DNA of 64,000 bases, from assembly GCA_937907425.1 (NCBI GenBank), contig CALCIE010000082.1, forward strand, positions 1 through 64,000. The letters run 5' to 3'. The notes beneath the pieces were generated by a model, which had not been told where the DNA came from, did not search any database, and was given only the letters and a program-made list of their open reading frames with translations. The DNA comes from ZC4RG42 sp003242425. Its GTDB lineage: Bacteria > Pseudomonadota > Gammaproteobacteria > Burkholderiales > SG8-39. The position numbers and the translations under genes are program-made. Positions 37,844 to 45,594 of this stretch are shown in pieces. Positions within the stretch are counted from its first letter, which is position 1. Each line of letters starts with the position of its first letter.

Positions 37844-38452
37844 ATGAGTGCAGGCATTGAGCGTCCCAGCCGCGCACAGGCCGAGGAGGCGGTACGCACC
37901 CTGATCCGATGGGCCGGCGACGATCCGGACCGCGAGGGCCTGCGCGACACGCCCGGACGCGTGGTCCGGGCTTACGAGGAATTCTTTTCCGGTTACGCCG
38001 AAGATCCGGTGAAGGTGCTGGAGCGCACCTTCACGGAAGTGGACGGTTATGACGAGATGATCGTCATGAACGACATCCGCTTCGAAAGTCATTGCGAGCA
38101 TCACATGGCGCCGATCATCGGCAAGGCGCACATCGGTTATCTGCCGGACCGGCGTGTCGTAGGCATCTCCAAACTCGCGCGCCTGGTGGACATTTATGCA
38201 CGTCGGCTGCAAATCCAGGAAAAGATGACCGTGCAGATCGCCGATACCCTGATGCAGGTGTTGCGTCCCAAGGGCGTGGCCGTGGTCCTCGAAGCCGCCC
38301 ATCAATGCATGACCACGCGCGGCGTCCACAAGCCGGGCGTCACGCTCGTCACCAGCCGCATGGTCGGCATTTTCCGCACCAACAGCGATACGCGGCGCGA
38401 ATTCCTGGAAATCGCCCGCGTGCGCGGCACCAGCGTTCCCGACTTCACCTGA
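37844..38452 (+). CDS. folE: GTP cyclohydrolase I
   Basis: FolE converts GTP to dihydroneopterin triphosphate, the first step of folate and pterin synthesis. The 202-residue protein has the zinc site SHCEHHMAPIIGKAHIGY (about 86-103) and the second cysteine in HQCMTTRGVHKPG (about 156-168). The start has GGAGG eight bases upstream. It is a type IA enzyme, which is zinc dependent. It stands upstream of the CBS-domain gene with an 81-bp gap and no terminator seen between them. Confidence 0.96.
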   Translation: MSAGIERPSRAQAEEAVRTLIRWAGDDPDREGLRDTPGRVVRAYEEFFSGYAEDPVKVLERTFTEVDGYDEMIVMNDIRFESHCEHHMAPIIGKAHIGYLPDRRVVGISKLARLVDIYARRLQIQEKMTVQIADTLMQVLRPKGVAVVLEAAHQCMTTRGVHKPGVTLVTSRMVGIFRTNSDTRREFLEIARVRGTSVPDFT

Positions 38453-38533
38453 ATAGTGCGCACGCCGCTTGTATGCGGCTCCGGTGAACCCCCGCGCCGC
38501 GTGGCGCGCCGAGGGAAGTCAAAGGAGACGAAG

Positions 38534-38962
38534 ATGCGAGTGAGCGAAGCAATGACGCGCGACGTGCGCGTGGCCGATCCGCGACAGACCATCCGCGAAG
38601 CTGCGCGGATCATGGCGGAGATCGATGCCGGCGTGTTGCCGGTTGGCGAAGACGACCGCCTGGTGGGGATGATCACCGACCGCGATATCGCCGTGCGTGC
38701 GGTGGCATTCGGCAAAGGCCCCGATACGCCGGTGCGCGAAGTCATGAGCGAGGAAGTGCTGTACTGCTTCGAGGATGACGACATCGACGAAGTGGCCGAG
38801 AACATGAGCAGCGTGCGAGTGCGGCGGTTGCCGGTGGTGAACCAGGACAAGCGCCTGGTCGGCATCGTGTCTCTGGGCGATCTCGCCGTGACGCAGGGCG
38901 GCGACGCGGCGGGCAAGGCGATGGAGGGCATCGCGAGACCCGGCGGACCACATTCCCAGTGA
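38534..38962 (+). CDS. CBS-pair protein (Hrp1-like)
   Basis: This 142-residue soluble protein consists of two CBS motifs (about residues 8-62 and 72-126), a Bateman module that usually binds adenine nucleotides and senses energy state. It begins MRVSEAMTRDVRVADP and contains DRLVGMITDRDIAVR and KRLVGIVSLGDLA, the two conserved CBS ends. Stand-alone proteins of this shape are induced by hypoxia or starvation in several bacteria. AAAGGAGAC precedes its ATG. It opens a run of stress-type genes (BON, ferritin-like), which suggests a sensor role, but no partner is evident. Confidence 0.88.
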   Translation: MRVSEAMTRDVRVADPRQTIREAARIMAEIDAGVLPVGEDDRLVGMITDRDIAVRAVAFGKGPDTPVREVMSEEVLYCFEDDDIDEVAENMSSVRVRRLPVVNQDKRLVGIVSLGDLAVTQGGDAAGKAMEGIARPGGPHSQ

Positions 38963-39104
38963 GACGCCGTTCCCGGCTGTCCCCGACATCGTGGCGCGGG
39001 GTATGGGGCTTGCACCACTGTGAGACGCGGCCCCTTTGCGCCGCGCATCACCGTGCCGGAGGTTCGCGCAAGCGGACTTCGGCCGTCCGGAAGGAGAGAG
39101 CAAA

Positions 39105-40415
39105 ATGGTGGAACGCAATCGCCAGGGCGAATACGACGAGCGCCGTGCCGGCGAGCGGGAAGATTCGTACTCGGCTCAGCAGCAACGCCAGTCCTCGCAG
39201 GATCGCTACGGCGCTCGGGGCGACTGGCAACGCGAGGGGCGTCAGCCCTCACAGCAGAACTACGGACAACAGGACTATGGCCGTCAGCAGTGGCAGCAGG
39301 ATAGCGGCCAGTCACGGCAACGCGAACCGTACTATCCCCACTACGGCGACATGCAGGGCTACGGCGGATTCATGGGGCACGGTTCGCCGGACGAAGAACG
39401 CCGTTACGGCCAGCAGCAGGGCGGGCAGGAGCGCTATCAGAGCGAGCACGACATTCCCGTGTACGGTTCGGGCCGCGGACCTTATGCCACGCTGGCGGGC
39501 TACGGCGCGTATAGAGGCATGGGGCCGGAAAACTACGACGTCGGTCAGCGCCAGCGCGAAGGCTCGTGGCAGGGAAGCGATACGCACCGTCCTTCCTACG
39601 GACCTTACGGCGGACAGATGTCGCAGCGCGATTACGGTGCCTACGGTGCGCAGGGCTACGGCGGCGAGGGCGGTTCGGGCGCGCAGGGTTACGGCGGTCA
39701 GGGCGCCTACGGCCGATACGGCTCGCAAAGCGATTATGGTACGCCCGGCGGCTACGCGGGCGACCGTGTGTACCGGCAGCAGAGCGGCGCGCAGCACGAA
39801 ACCGGCGGCGGCGCGCACTACGGCGGTCAAGTGAGCTACGGACAAGGCGCGTACGGCGGCTACGGCCAGGGCGAGTGGGGCCGTTCGAGCGGGCAGAGCG
39901 GTCCGAGCTGGGGCAACTGGGGCCAGTCCGGCCCCGCCGCCAAACAGCAGCGTCGCGGACCGAAGGGCTATCAACGTTCCGACGAACGCCTGAAGGAAGA
40001 CATCTGCGAACGGCTGATGAACCGCTGGGACATCGATTCCAGCGACGTCAGCATCGAGGTCTCGGGCGGCAACGTGATCCTGGAAGGCAACGTTCCCGAA
40101 CGCCGTATGCGTCACGCGATCGAGGATCTCGTCGACGATTGCTACGGCGTGCGCGACATCGACAACCGTCTGCGCGTGCAGCGCTTCTACGGCGAGACGA
40201 CTTCCGGTGCCGCGGCGGAAAGCCGTTCCCAATATGGACAGAGCGTCTCGCAGCAAAGCGGTTCGCAATCGGGCCAATCGTCCGGGAGCGGCACTCAACA
40301 GAACATCACCGCCGCGCAGACGGGGCAGGATTCGGCCACCGACGCGCGCATGGGTTCGACCGCGCCTTCGAGCGCACCGGCACGCGCCGCATCGACGATC
40401 AAGAAAGACGAATGA
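39105..40415 (+). CDS. Tyr/Gly/Gln-rich low-complexity protein with BON domain
   Basis: This 436-residue protein has a hydrophilic N-terminal part (1-285) dominated by Gly, Gln, Tyr, Ser and Arg, with about 20 Tyr-Gly dipeptides and recurring GYGG, YGQ and SYG units. A single BON domain (about 290-362) follows, introduced by GPKGYQRSDERLKEDICERL. A Ser/Gln-rich tail completes it. There is no signal peptide or membrane segment, so it appears cytoplasmic. BON domains bind lipids or ligands in proteins such as OsmY. The low-complexity part resembles phase-separating RNA-binding proteins. Homologues with this layout occur in proteobacteria as hypothetical proteins; function is unknown. GGAAGGAGAG gives a strong start. 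Confidence 0.87.
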   Translation: MVERNRQGEYDERRAGEREDSYSAQQQRQSSQDRYGARGDWQREGRQPSQQNYGQQDYGRQQWQQDSGQSRQREPYYPHYGDMQGYGGFMGHGSPDEERRYGQQQGGQERYQSEHDIPVYGSGRGPYATLAGYGAYRGMGPENYDVGQRQREGSWQGSDTHRPSYGPYGGQMSQRDYGAYGAQGYGGEGGSGAQGYGGQGAYGRYGSQSDYGTPGGYAGDRVYRQQSGAQHETGGGAHYGGQVSYGQGAYGGYGQGEWGRSSGQSGPSWGNWGQSGPAAKQQRRGPKGYQRSDERLKEDICERLMNRWDIDSSDVSIEVSGGNVILEGNVPERRMRHAIEDLVDDCYGVRDIDNRLRVQRFYGETTSGAAAESRSQYGQSVSQQSGSQSGQSSGSGTQQNITAAQTGQDSATDARMGSTAPSSAPARAASTIKKDE

Positions 40416-40419
40416 AGCT

Positions 40420-40452
40420 TCGGCCTCCGAGTCCGTGTGGGACGGAGGCCGA
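40420..40452 (+). other. intergenic stem-loop after the BON gene
   Basis: CGGCCTCCG (40421-40429) pairs with CGGAGGCCG (40443-40451) around an inner GTCC/GGAC helix. No T-run follows, so it is either a Rho-aided terminator or an mRNA-stabilising 3' structure. Confidence 0.5.
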
Positions 40453-40541
40453 CATCTTCGGTCAGATTGCACCGACCGGCATAGGCATTGCGACTGTCAA
40501 CGCGTGGCTTCGCATCGAAGCCGGACAACAGGAGACACGCG

Positions 40542-40916
40542 ATGAAAGATCTACGCACCTTGACGGTCGCTTCCACGTTTGCGGCGTTGTTCGCCGCCGC
40601 ACCGCTCCATGCGGCCGAGACTTCGCAAGGCCGTGTGCAGGACAGCCCGCAACAGTTGGGCGGCCCGGGCGCTGAAGGTCGCAGCAATCCCGGCGATACC
40701 GGTCGCGCTGCGACGACAGAAGAGGCCGAACGTTACGGCGGTCAATCGGACAGCGTGTCGGGCAGCACCGGCGGGCGAGGCCAACCGGGCTCGCAGGACA
40801 TCGATCAGCGCGGCAGTGCCGCGCCCGAGCGCGGGCAGCAGGGGGCGACCGAACCGGGCAGTCCGGAATCCGGATCGTCCAACCGTTCCGGTTCGCCTTC
40901 GTCATCGCCGCGTTGA
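40542..40916 (+). CDS. small exported low-complexity protein
   Basis: This 124-residue protein has a clear signal peptide (residues 1-24, ending PLHAAE). The remainder is rich in Gly, Ser, Pro, Gln and Glu, with no predicted fold. I do not recognise a family. Its Shine-Dalgarno ACAGGAGACA matches those of the next secreted protein and the second ferritin-like gene. A terminator follows at once, so it is a separate unit. The export signal and start look real; codon structure is weakly diagnostic because of the composition. It resembles the 41.1-kb protein in plan. Confidence 0.72.
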   Translation: MKDLRTLTVASTFAALFAAAPLHAAETSQGRVQDSPQQLGGPGAEGRSNPGDTGRAATTEEAERYGGQSDSVSGSTGGRGQPGSQDIDQRGSAAPERGQQGATEPGSPESGSSNRSGSPSSSPR

Positions 40917-40934
40917 ACGCAGCGTCGCGCACAG

Positions 40935-40958
40935 GGCCGGCTCGCCGCCGGCCTTTTT
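40935..40958 (+). terminator. Rho-independent terminator
   Basis: GGCCGGC/GCCGGCC with a 5-nt loop is followed directly by five T residues, 18 bases after the small exported protein's stop. Confidence 0.88.
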
Positions 40959-41065
40959 CATGCGCTACGTCGCAGTGGGGCGAAGGCATGCGCTTTGCCC
41001 GCTTGATGCGTCGGGGCGCATCGCGTCACGGCTTCCTTGCAAGAAATCCGGACAGGAGACAAGGC

Positions 41066-41500
41066 ATGAGACAGATCAGCACGCTTGCAGCAGGCGCGCT
41101 CGCCCTCGCGCTGTGTGCATTGCCGGCGTCCGCACAGACAGGCGGCACATCGGGTAGCGGCACCGGCGCAGCGACGCCCGGTGCGGAACCGAGCGGTACG
41201 ACGCCCGGATCGAGCGCCATCGGCAGCCATCCGCGTTCCGCCGACAGCATCGATGGCACCGGCGTGGGCAGTCCTTCCATTCGCGGCGGCACCGGCGGAA
41301 TGGGTTCAGGCACCGATCCGATGGAGAGCGATGTCGAGCGGGCGAGACGCGGCGATCGCGGCGACATGGATTCCCGCCGCGACCAGCAGATCCGCGACGA
41401 ACAGCGGCGCGCCTACGAACGGCGTTCGCTGGAGCAGCAGCGCGGCAACCCCACCGGCACCGGCAGTCCCAGCGGACCGGCTTCCATACTGAACCGCTAA
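41066..41500 (+). CDS. small exported Gly/Ser/Thr-rich protein with Arg/Gln-rich tail
   Basis: This 144-residue protein has a signal peptide (residues 1-23, ending ASAQ). A Gly/Thr/Ser/Pro-rich middle (24-90) is followed by a charged segment (about 91-128) with many Arg, Asp, Glu and Gln (RRDQQIRDEQRRAYERRS), likely a helix. It ends in another disordered stretch. No family recognised. The ACAGGAGACA ribosome site is shared with the preceding and later genes. The ferritin-like gene begins 42 bp downstream without an obvious terminator, so the two may be co-transcribed. Confidence 0.72.
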   Translation: MRQISTLAAGALALALCALPASAQTGGTSGSGTGAATPGAEPSGTTPGSSAIGSHPRSADSIDGTGVGSPSIRGGTGGMGSGTDPMESDVERARRGDRGDMDSRRDQQIRDEQRRAYERRSLEQQRGNPTGTGSPSGPASILNR

Positions 41501-41542
41501 GCCGGTGCAGCCCAAGACCTGAACAGTACCAAGGACGAACCC

Positions 41543-42712
41543 ATGGCTCTCAATCTATTCGACTCCAAAGGCACACCTGTGGCGAAGCAGCGCTTTTCAT
41601 GGCGCGAGCTGACGCCGAAGCCCATCAGCAAACTCGACGACGACGCCTTCACGCGCGTGCGCGTCATCCTCATGAACGGCGTCGAGTCGGATGCTGTGCG
41701 CCTGCAATACGCCATGCAGCGTTTCAACCGCGAACTGCGCCTGCCCATCGCCGAGATCATGCGCGCCGAGCATCACCAGCAGACCATGATCAACTGGCTG
41801 CTGAGCCCCGATCACTCGCCGCTGGAGATCACCATCGGCTACGAGCAGGTCGCGATCGAAGTGACTTCGTCGGTGGCGCAGAACGAGCCCGATCCCTATC
41901 TCGCGCAGGTGTACCGCTTCGGACTGCTGGAGGATTTCGATCACCTCTACCGCTACGCGGCGTTGATGGACCGCCTGGAAGGCAAGGATGCCAATAACAT
42001 CCTGCAGGGATACACCGACATTATTCCGGGACGGCCGACTTCCATCCAGCACCGCCATCCCGAGGACGACCTGCGCGATCCGTACGGACCGGACTCCGAT
42101 CCGCTCAGCAAGATCCATGCGGCGCTCATCACCGCGGCCGAATACCAGACCCACGAGTACTACATGCATTACGGTCCATGGTTCGCCGATCCGGTCGCGC
42201 GCCAGCTCTACGCCGAAATCGCCTCGGTGGAAGCGCAGCACGTCACGCAATACAGCTCGCTCATCAATCCGGACGACGACGGGCTTACGCAACTGCTCAT
42301 GCACGAAGCGATGGAGGTCTATACCTACTGGAGCTGCATGGAGCAGGAGGACAACCCCCGCATCAAGGCGATCTGGGAGCGCTTCTTCGACTACGAGCTG
42401 GGCCACTTCCACACGGTGGCCGAGCTGTACAAGAAGACGCTGCGCAAGGATCCGCAGGCGCTGTTCCCCAAGGCCTTCGACCGGCGCATCGAGTTCAAGA
42501 GCCATCGCGACTTCGTCGCACAGGTGTTGCAGGAAGAAGTGCACCTGCGCGCGCGCGGTCCGCGGTTCATCGAGGACAAGGACGCTGAGGGCGAGCGCAC
42601 CATCGAGTACCGCGAAACGCTGAACGCGGACGGCATTCCGTCGGACGCGGCCTCCGCAGGCTACCAGTGGTATCCGGGCACGGAGCTGGCGCGCAAAGTC
42701 GTCAATCTTTGA
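41543..42712 (+). CDS. large ferritin-like protein (probable di-iron)
   Basis: This 389-residue soluble protein is mostly helical. Residues about 195-300 carry a ferritin-like ligand pattern: Glu in THEYYMHYG, ExxH in SVEAQH, Glu in HEAMEVYTY and ExxH in YELGHFH. An earlier helical part has AEIMRAEHHQQ (about 73-83) and LLEDFDHLYRY (about 132-142), which may be a second, degenerate site. I do not recognise a named family. Neighbouring a second ferritin-like gene 25 bp downstream, it is probably expressed with it, perhaps in iron handling or peroxide defence. Length is well above the 150-200 residues of ordinary ferritins. Confidence 0.75.
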   Translation: MALNLFDSKGTPVAKQRFSWRELTPKPISKLDDDAFTRVRVILMNGVESDAVRLQYAMQRFNRELRLPIAEIMRAEHHQQTMINWLLSPDHSPLEITIGYEQVAIEVTSSVAQNEPDPYLAQVYRFGLLEDFDHLYRYAALMDRLEGKDANNILQGYTDIIPGRPTSIQHRHPEDDLRDPYGPDSDPLSKIHAALITAAEYQTHEYYMHYGPWFADPVARQLYAEIASVEAQHVTQYSSLINPDDDGLTQLLMHEAMEVYTYWSCMEQEDNPRIKAIWERFFDYELGHFHTVAELYKKTLRKDPQALFPKAFDRRIEFKSHRDFVAQVLQEEVHLRARGPRFIEDKDAEGERTIEYRETLNADGIPSDAASAGYQWYPGTELARKVVNL

Positions 42713-42737
42713 ACGCCGGCCGAACAGGAGACAGACC

Positions 42738-43481
42738 ATGGCAAAGTCCACCCAGATGGGGATGAACCGGACCGGGGCGCAGATGGCACCCGAGAACGTC
42801 AAACAGATGCAGCAGGACGCCAGCCAGCTCATGCAACTGCAGGACACGCAGGTGCAGGTCGGCAGCGAGTTCGACGCGATCGAGATGCGGCTCAAGGAGA
42901 TTGCCGAAACCGATCGCGTCGGTTCGGTGCCGCTGCCGGGCACGGTGAAGGGCGCGGTCAAGGCCGGCATGCAGAAGATGATGGGCCGCAACGCCGAGGT
43001 GTTCATCGACAAGCTCGGCGAACGCCTGGCCTACGAGCGCACGGGCGTGCGGCTGTACGAGGCGCTGATCGTCAAATGCCGCGGCGCGGCGCAGGAAGGC
43101 CGGTTCAACGTGTCCATCGACCAGCTGCTGCACATCCATGACGAAGAGGCGCGCCACTTCAAGCTGCTCACCGAGGCCATGACGAAGCTGGGCGCGGATC
43201 CGACGGCGATGACGCCCTGTGCGGACGTCGTGGGCGTGCAGTCGATCGGCATCCTGCAGGTGCTGACCGACCCGCGCACTTCGATCCCGCAATGCCTCAA
43301 CGCCATGCTGACCGTGGAGCTGGCGGACAACGCCGCCTGGGAACTGCTGATCCAGCTCGCGCAGGACATGGGACAGGACGATCTCGCCGAACAGTTCGAA
43401 GGCGCGCTGGCCGCGGAGGAAGAGCACCTTGCGATCGTCAAGCAGATGTTGCAGGACGCCGTGCAGGCCGAAGCGGGATGA
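42738..43481 (+). CDS. ferritin-like domain protein
   Basis: This 247-residue protein has an N-terminal Gln/Met-rich helical region. A four-helix bundle with di-iron-type ligands follows: Glu in LAYERTGVRLYEAL (about 100-113), ExxH in HDEEARHF (about 135-142), Glu in TVELADNAAWELL (about 194-206) and ExxH in AEEEHLAIV (about 227-235). The ACAGGAGACA block precedes the start. It lies 25 bp after the larger ferritin-like gene and is closed by a terminator. Related bacterial proteins (YciE/YciF-like) are stress induced, but the biochemical role is not settled. Confidence 0.8.
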   Translation: MAKSTQMGMNRTGAQMAPENVKQMQQDASQLMQLQDTQVQVGSEFDAIEMRLKEIAETDRVGSVPLPGTVKGAVKAGMQKMMGRNAEVFIDKLGERLAYERTGVRLYEALIVKCRGAAQEGRFNVSIDQLLHIHDEEARHFKLLTEAMTKLGADPTAMTPCADVVGVQSIGILQVLTDPRTSIPQCLNAMLTVELADNAAWELLIQLAQDMGQDDLAEQFEGALAAEEEHLAIVKQMLQDAVQAEAG

Positions 43482-43500
43482 GCGGCGGCTGAAGGAACGA

Positions 43501-43531
43501 ACGGCCCGCGCGAGCGGGCCGTTTCGCTTTC
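43501..43531 (+). terminator. Rho-independent terminator between the ferritin-like gene and zwf
   Basis: ACGGCCCGC/GCGGGCCGT with a GCGA tetraloop and a TTCGCTTTC tail lies between the converging genes. Confidence 0.8.
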
Positions 43532-44918
43532 AGCAGGTGCGAGGCGCGTACCAACGGCAGGTGCCGGCAATCAGCCGGTCGGCCTCCGGCGGTCCCCAGG
43601 AGCCGCGCGGATAGATGTGGATGGGTGGCGGTTCGCGCAGCACGGGTTCGACGATGCGCCAGCACGCTTCCACGCTTTCGCGCACCGCGAACAGGGTATG
43701 GTCGCCTTTCATCGCATCACTGATGAGCCGCTCGTAGGCGTCGGGCTCGTCGCCTCGGGTGTTGAGCGCGAACAGCTCCACCGCCTCCCCACGCATGCGG
43801 TCGCCGGGCACCTTGACGCGCGCGCCCACGGCGATCGCGACCCGGTCCGGCCCCAGCCGGAAGCGGAAATAGTTGCCCAGCATGTTGCGCTCCGAATGTT
43901 CGCGGAACAACGCCGAGCGCGAGGGTTCCAGTTCGACGATGACTTCCGTTGCGGTTACCGGCAGTTCCTTGCCGGCGCGGATGTAGAAGGGCACGCCCGC
44001 CCAGCGCTGCGAGTCGATGAACATGCGCAGTGCGACATAGGTTTCGACCTGCGAATCCGGGGCCACGCCGCGCTCGTACCGGTAACCCTCGTACTGGCCG
44101 CGCACCACGTCGCCCGGCTGCAGGGGCCGCGCCGCATGCAGCACCGCGGACTTGGCCGCCTGCAGGCTCTGCAGCGTGTCGTCTACGGGCGGTTCCATGG
44201 CGAGGATGGCCACCACCTGCAGCAAATGGTTCTGCACCACGTCGCGCAGGGCGCCCACTTCCTCGTAGAAGGCGCCGCGGCTGCCGATGCCCAGCCGTTC
44301 GGCCATGGTGATCTGGATGCTGCGCACGTAGCCGCGCCGCCACACCGGCTCGAGGAAGCTGTTGGCGAAGCGGAAGTAGAGCAGGTTCTGCACCGGCTCC
44401 TTGCCGATGTAGTGGTCGATGCGGAATACCGCGTTCTCGTCGAAAACGTGTTCGAGGGTGCTGCTGAGCGCCTGCGACGATTGCAGGTCGCGGCCGAAGG
44501 GTTTTTCGACGATCACCCGGGCTTCGCGCACGGGACAGCTCCCGCCCAGGCTTTCCACCACGACGCCGAACATCGCTGGCGGAATGGCGAGGTAGTACAA
44601 GGGATGGCGGCAGCCTTCCAGCGCGGCGCGCAGGGTGTGATAGGTCGTCACATCGCGATAGTCGCCGCCGACGTAGCGCAGTTGGGACAGCAGTTGTTCG
44701 GCGGCCGATTGGTCGAGCTCGCCGCGGGCGGCGAGCGCGCGCTGCACGTGGTCGCGGAACGCGTCCTCGCTCAGTTCCTCGCGCGCCACACCGATCACCG
44801 GACACTTGAGCCTGCCGCGGCGCACGAGCGCCACCAGCGCGGGGAAGATTTTCTTCGCGGCAAGATCACCCGTCGCGCCGAACAGTACCAGGGCGTCGGA
44901 GTGATGGTTCTGAGTCAT
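43530..44918 (-). CDS. zwf: glucose-6-phosphate dehydrogenase
   Basis: Zwf oxidises glucose 6-phosphate to 6-phosphogluconolactone and makes NADPH. The 462-residue product has the coenzyme motif GATGDLA at residues 13-19, EKPFGRDL near 145 and the active-site RIDHYIGKEPVQN near 173. The start MTQNHHSDALVLFG was chosen over a longer frame because homology begins there and GAGGAG lies upstream. Next to the ferritin-like genes, NADPH supply for oxidative stress is a possible link, but pgl and edd are not nearby. Confidence 0.95.
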   Translation of the reverse strand: MTQNHHSDALVLFGATGDLAAKKIFPALVALVRRGRLKCPVIGVAREELSEDAFRDHVQRALAARGELDQSAAEQLLSQLRYVGGDYRDVTTYHTLRAALEGCRHPLYYLAIPPAMFGVVVESLGGSCPVREARVIVEKPFGRDLQSSQALSSTLEHVFDENAVFRIDHYIGKEPVQNLLYFRFANSFLEPVWRRGYVRSIQITMAERLGIGSRGAFYEEVGALRDVVQNHLLQVVAILAMEPPVDDTLQSLQAAKSAVLHAARPLQPGDVVRGQYEGYRYERGVAPDSQVETYVALRMFIDSQRWAGVPFYIRAGKELPVTATEVIVELEPSRSALFREHSERNMLGNYFRFRLGPDRVAIAVGARVKVPGDRMRGEAVELFALNTRGDEPDAYERLISDAMKGDHTLFAVRESVEACWRIVEPVLREPPPIHIYPRGSWGPPEADRLIAGTCRWYAPRTC

Positions 44919-45129
44919 GCGCTGAAAGCTCCTCGAAATCTGATGAAGGGCGGCGACGGCGGGGCATGAAAGGGATACAACCCTCATGCCGGCCGGTGCG
45001 CCGTCCTAGGCAACGGTTTAGACCTTTCCGTCCAGATCGATCAGCAAAAGTTCCACCTCCAGTGCCGGATACGACTCGTCGGACACTGCTCGTCCTTCAT
45101 CGGAACCTTTTCGCGGATGCTTCTCCGGG

Positions 45130-45594
45130 TCAAAGGTATCTGCGTACCCTCGCGCGGTAAGCCTCGTAGGCCTCGCCGAAACGCGCGGCGAGATAGCGTT
45201 CCTCGCGCAGGATGACGCCGTAGTGCATGACCAGCGCCAGCGGCACGAAGACCACCAGCCCCCATAGCGTGTTCAAGGCGCAGGCCAGGCCGAGGAACAC
45301 GAGGTGCAATCCGACGTAGAGCGGATTGCGCGTGTAGCGGAAAGGGCCATCGCTTACCAGCACCGTGGCGGGGCGGTTGGGCGGAATGTTGGTGCCGGCG
45401 CGGTGCATGGTCCAACTGCCCCAGCCCAGCAGCGTTGCGCCCGCCGCGATCGACGCCACGCCCAGCCAGAGGAGCGCGGGATGTGCGCCAAGCGGCCATG
45501 GTCGCAGCCACTGCAACAGCAGGGAGAGCAGGAAAGCCCCAAGGTACAGCAAGGGCGGCAGTGCGACGACGTCGGGAGTGTCCGTGCGCTTCAT
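45130..45594 (-). CDS. isoprenylcysteine carboxyl methyltransferase-family membrane protein
   Basis: This 154-residue membrane protein has four hydrophobic segments. The C-terminal methyltransferase motif is RYTRNPLYVGLHLVFLGLA (about 89-107), followed by EERYLAARFGEAYEAYRARVRRYL. This is the ICMT/PEMT-like fold that binds S-adenosylmethionine near the RNPxY and E-x(n)-YxxY elements. The bacterial substrate is unknown; lipids or small molecules are more likely than prenylated proteins. The start overlaps the patatin stop (ATGA), tying it to lipid metabolism. Confidence 0.87.
   Translation of the reverse strand: MKRTDTPDVVALPPLLYLGAFLLSLLLQWLRPWPLGAHPALLWLGVASIAAGATLLGWGSWTMHRAGTNIPPNRPATVLVSDGPFRYTRNPLYVGLHLVFLGLACALNTLWGLVVFVPLALVMHYGVILREERYLAARFGEAYEAYRARVRRYL

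Noticed and set aside
39312..40472. 386-residue minus-strand frame opposite the BON gene
   Set aside because: Arises from the complement of Gly/Tyr-rich codons; the plus strand has the ribosome site and a known domain.
41066..42712. Toxin-immunity or effector reading of the secreted protein plus large downstream gene
   Set aside because: The downstream protein has ferritin-type metal ligands and no toxin motif; the secreted one is plainly low complexity.
45041..45160. Possible small gene in the gap upstream of zwf
   Set aside because: No ribosome site, no motifs, and frames on both strands look random; treated as non-coding.
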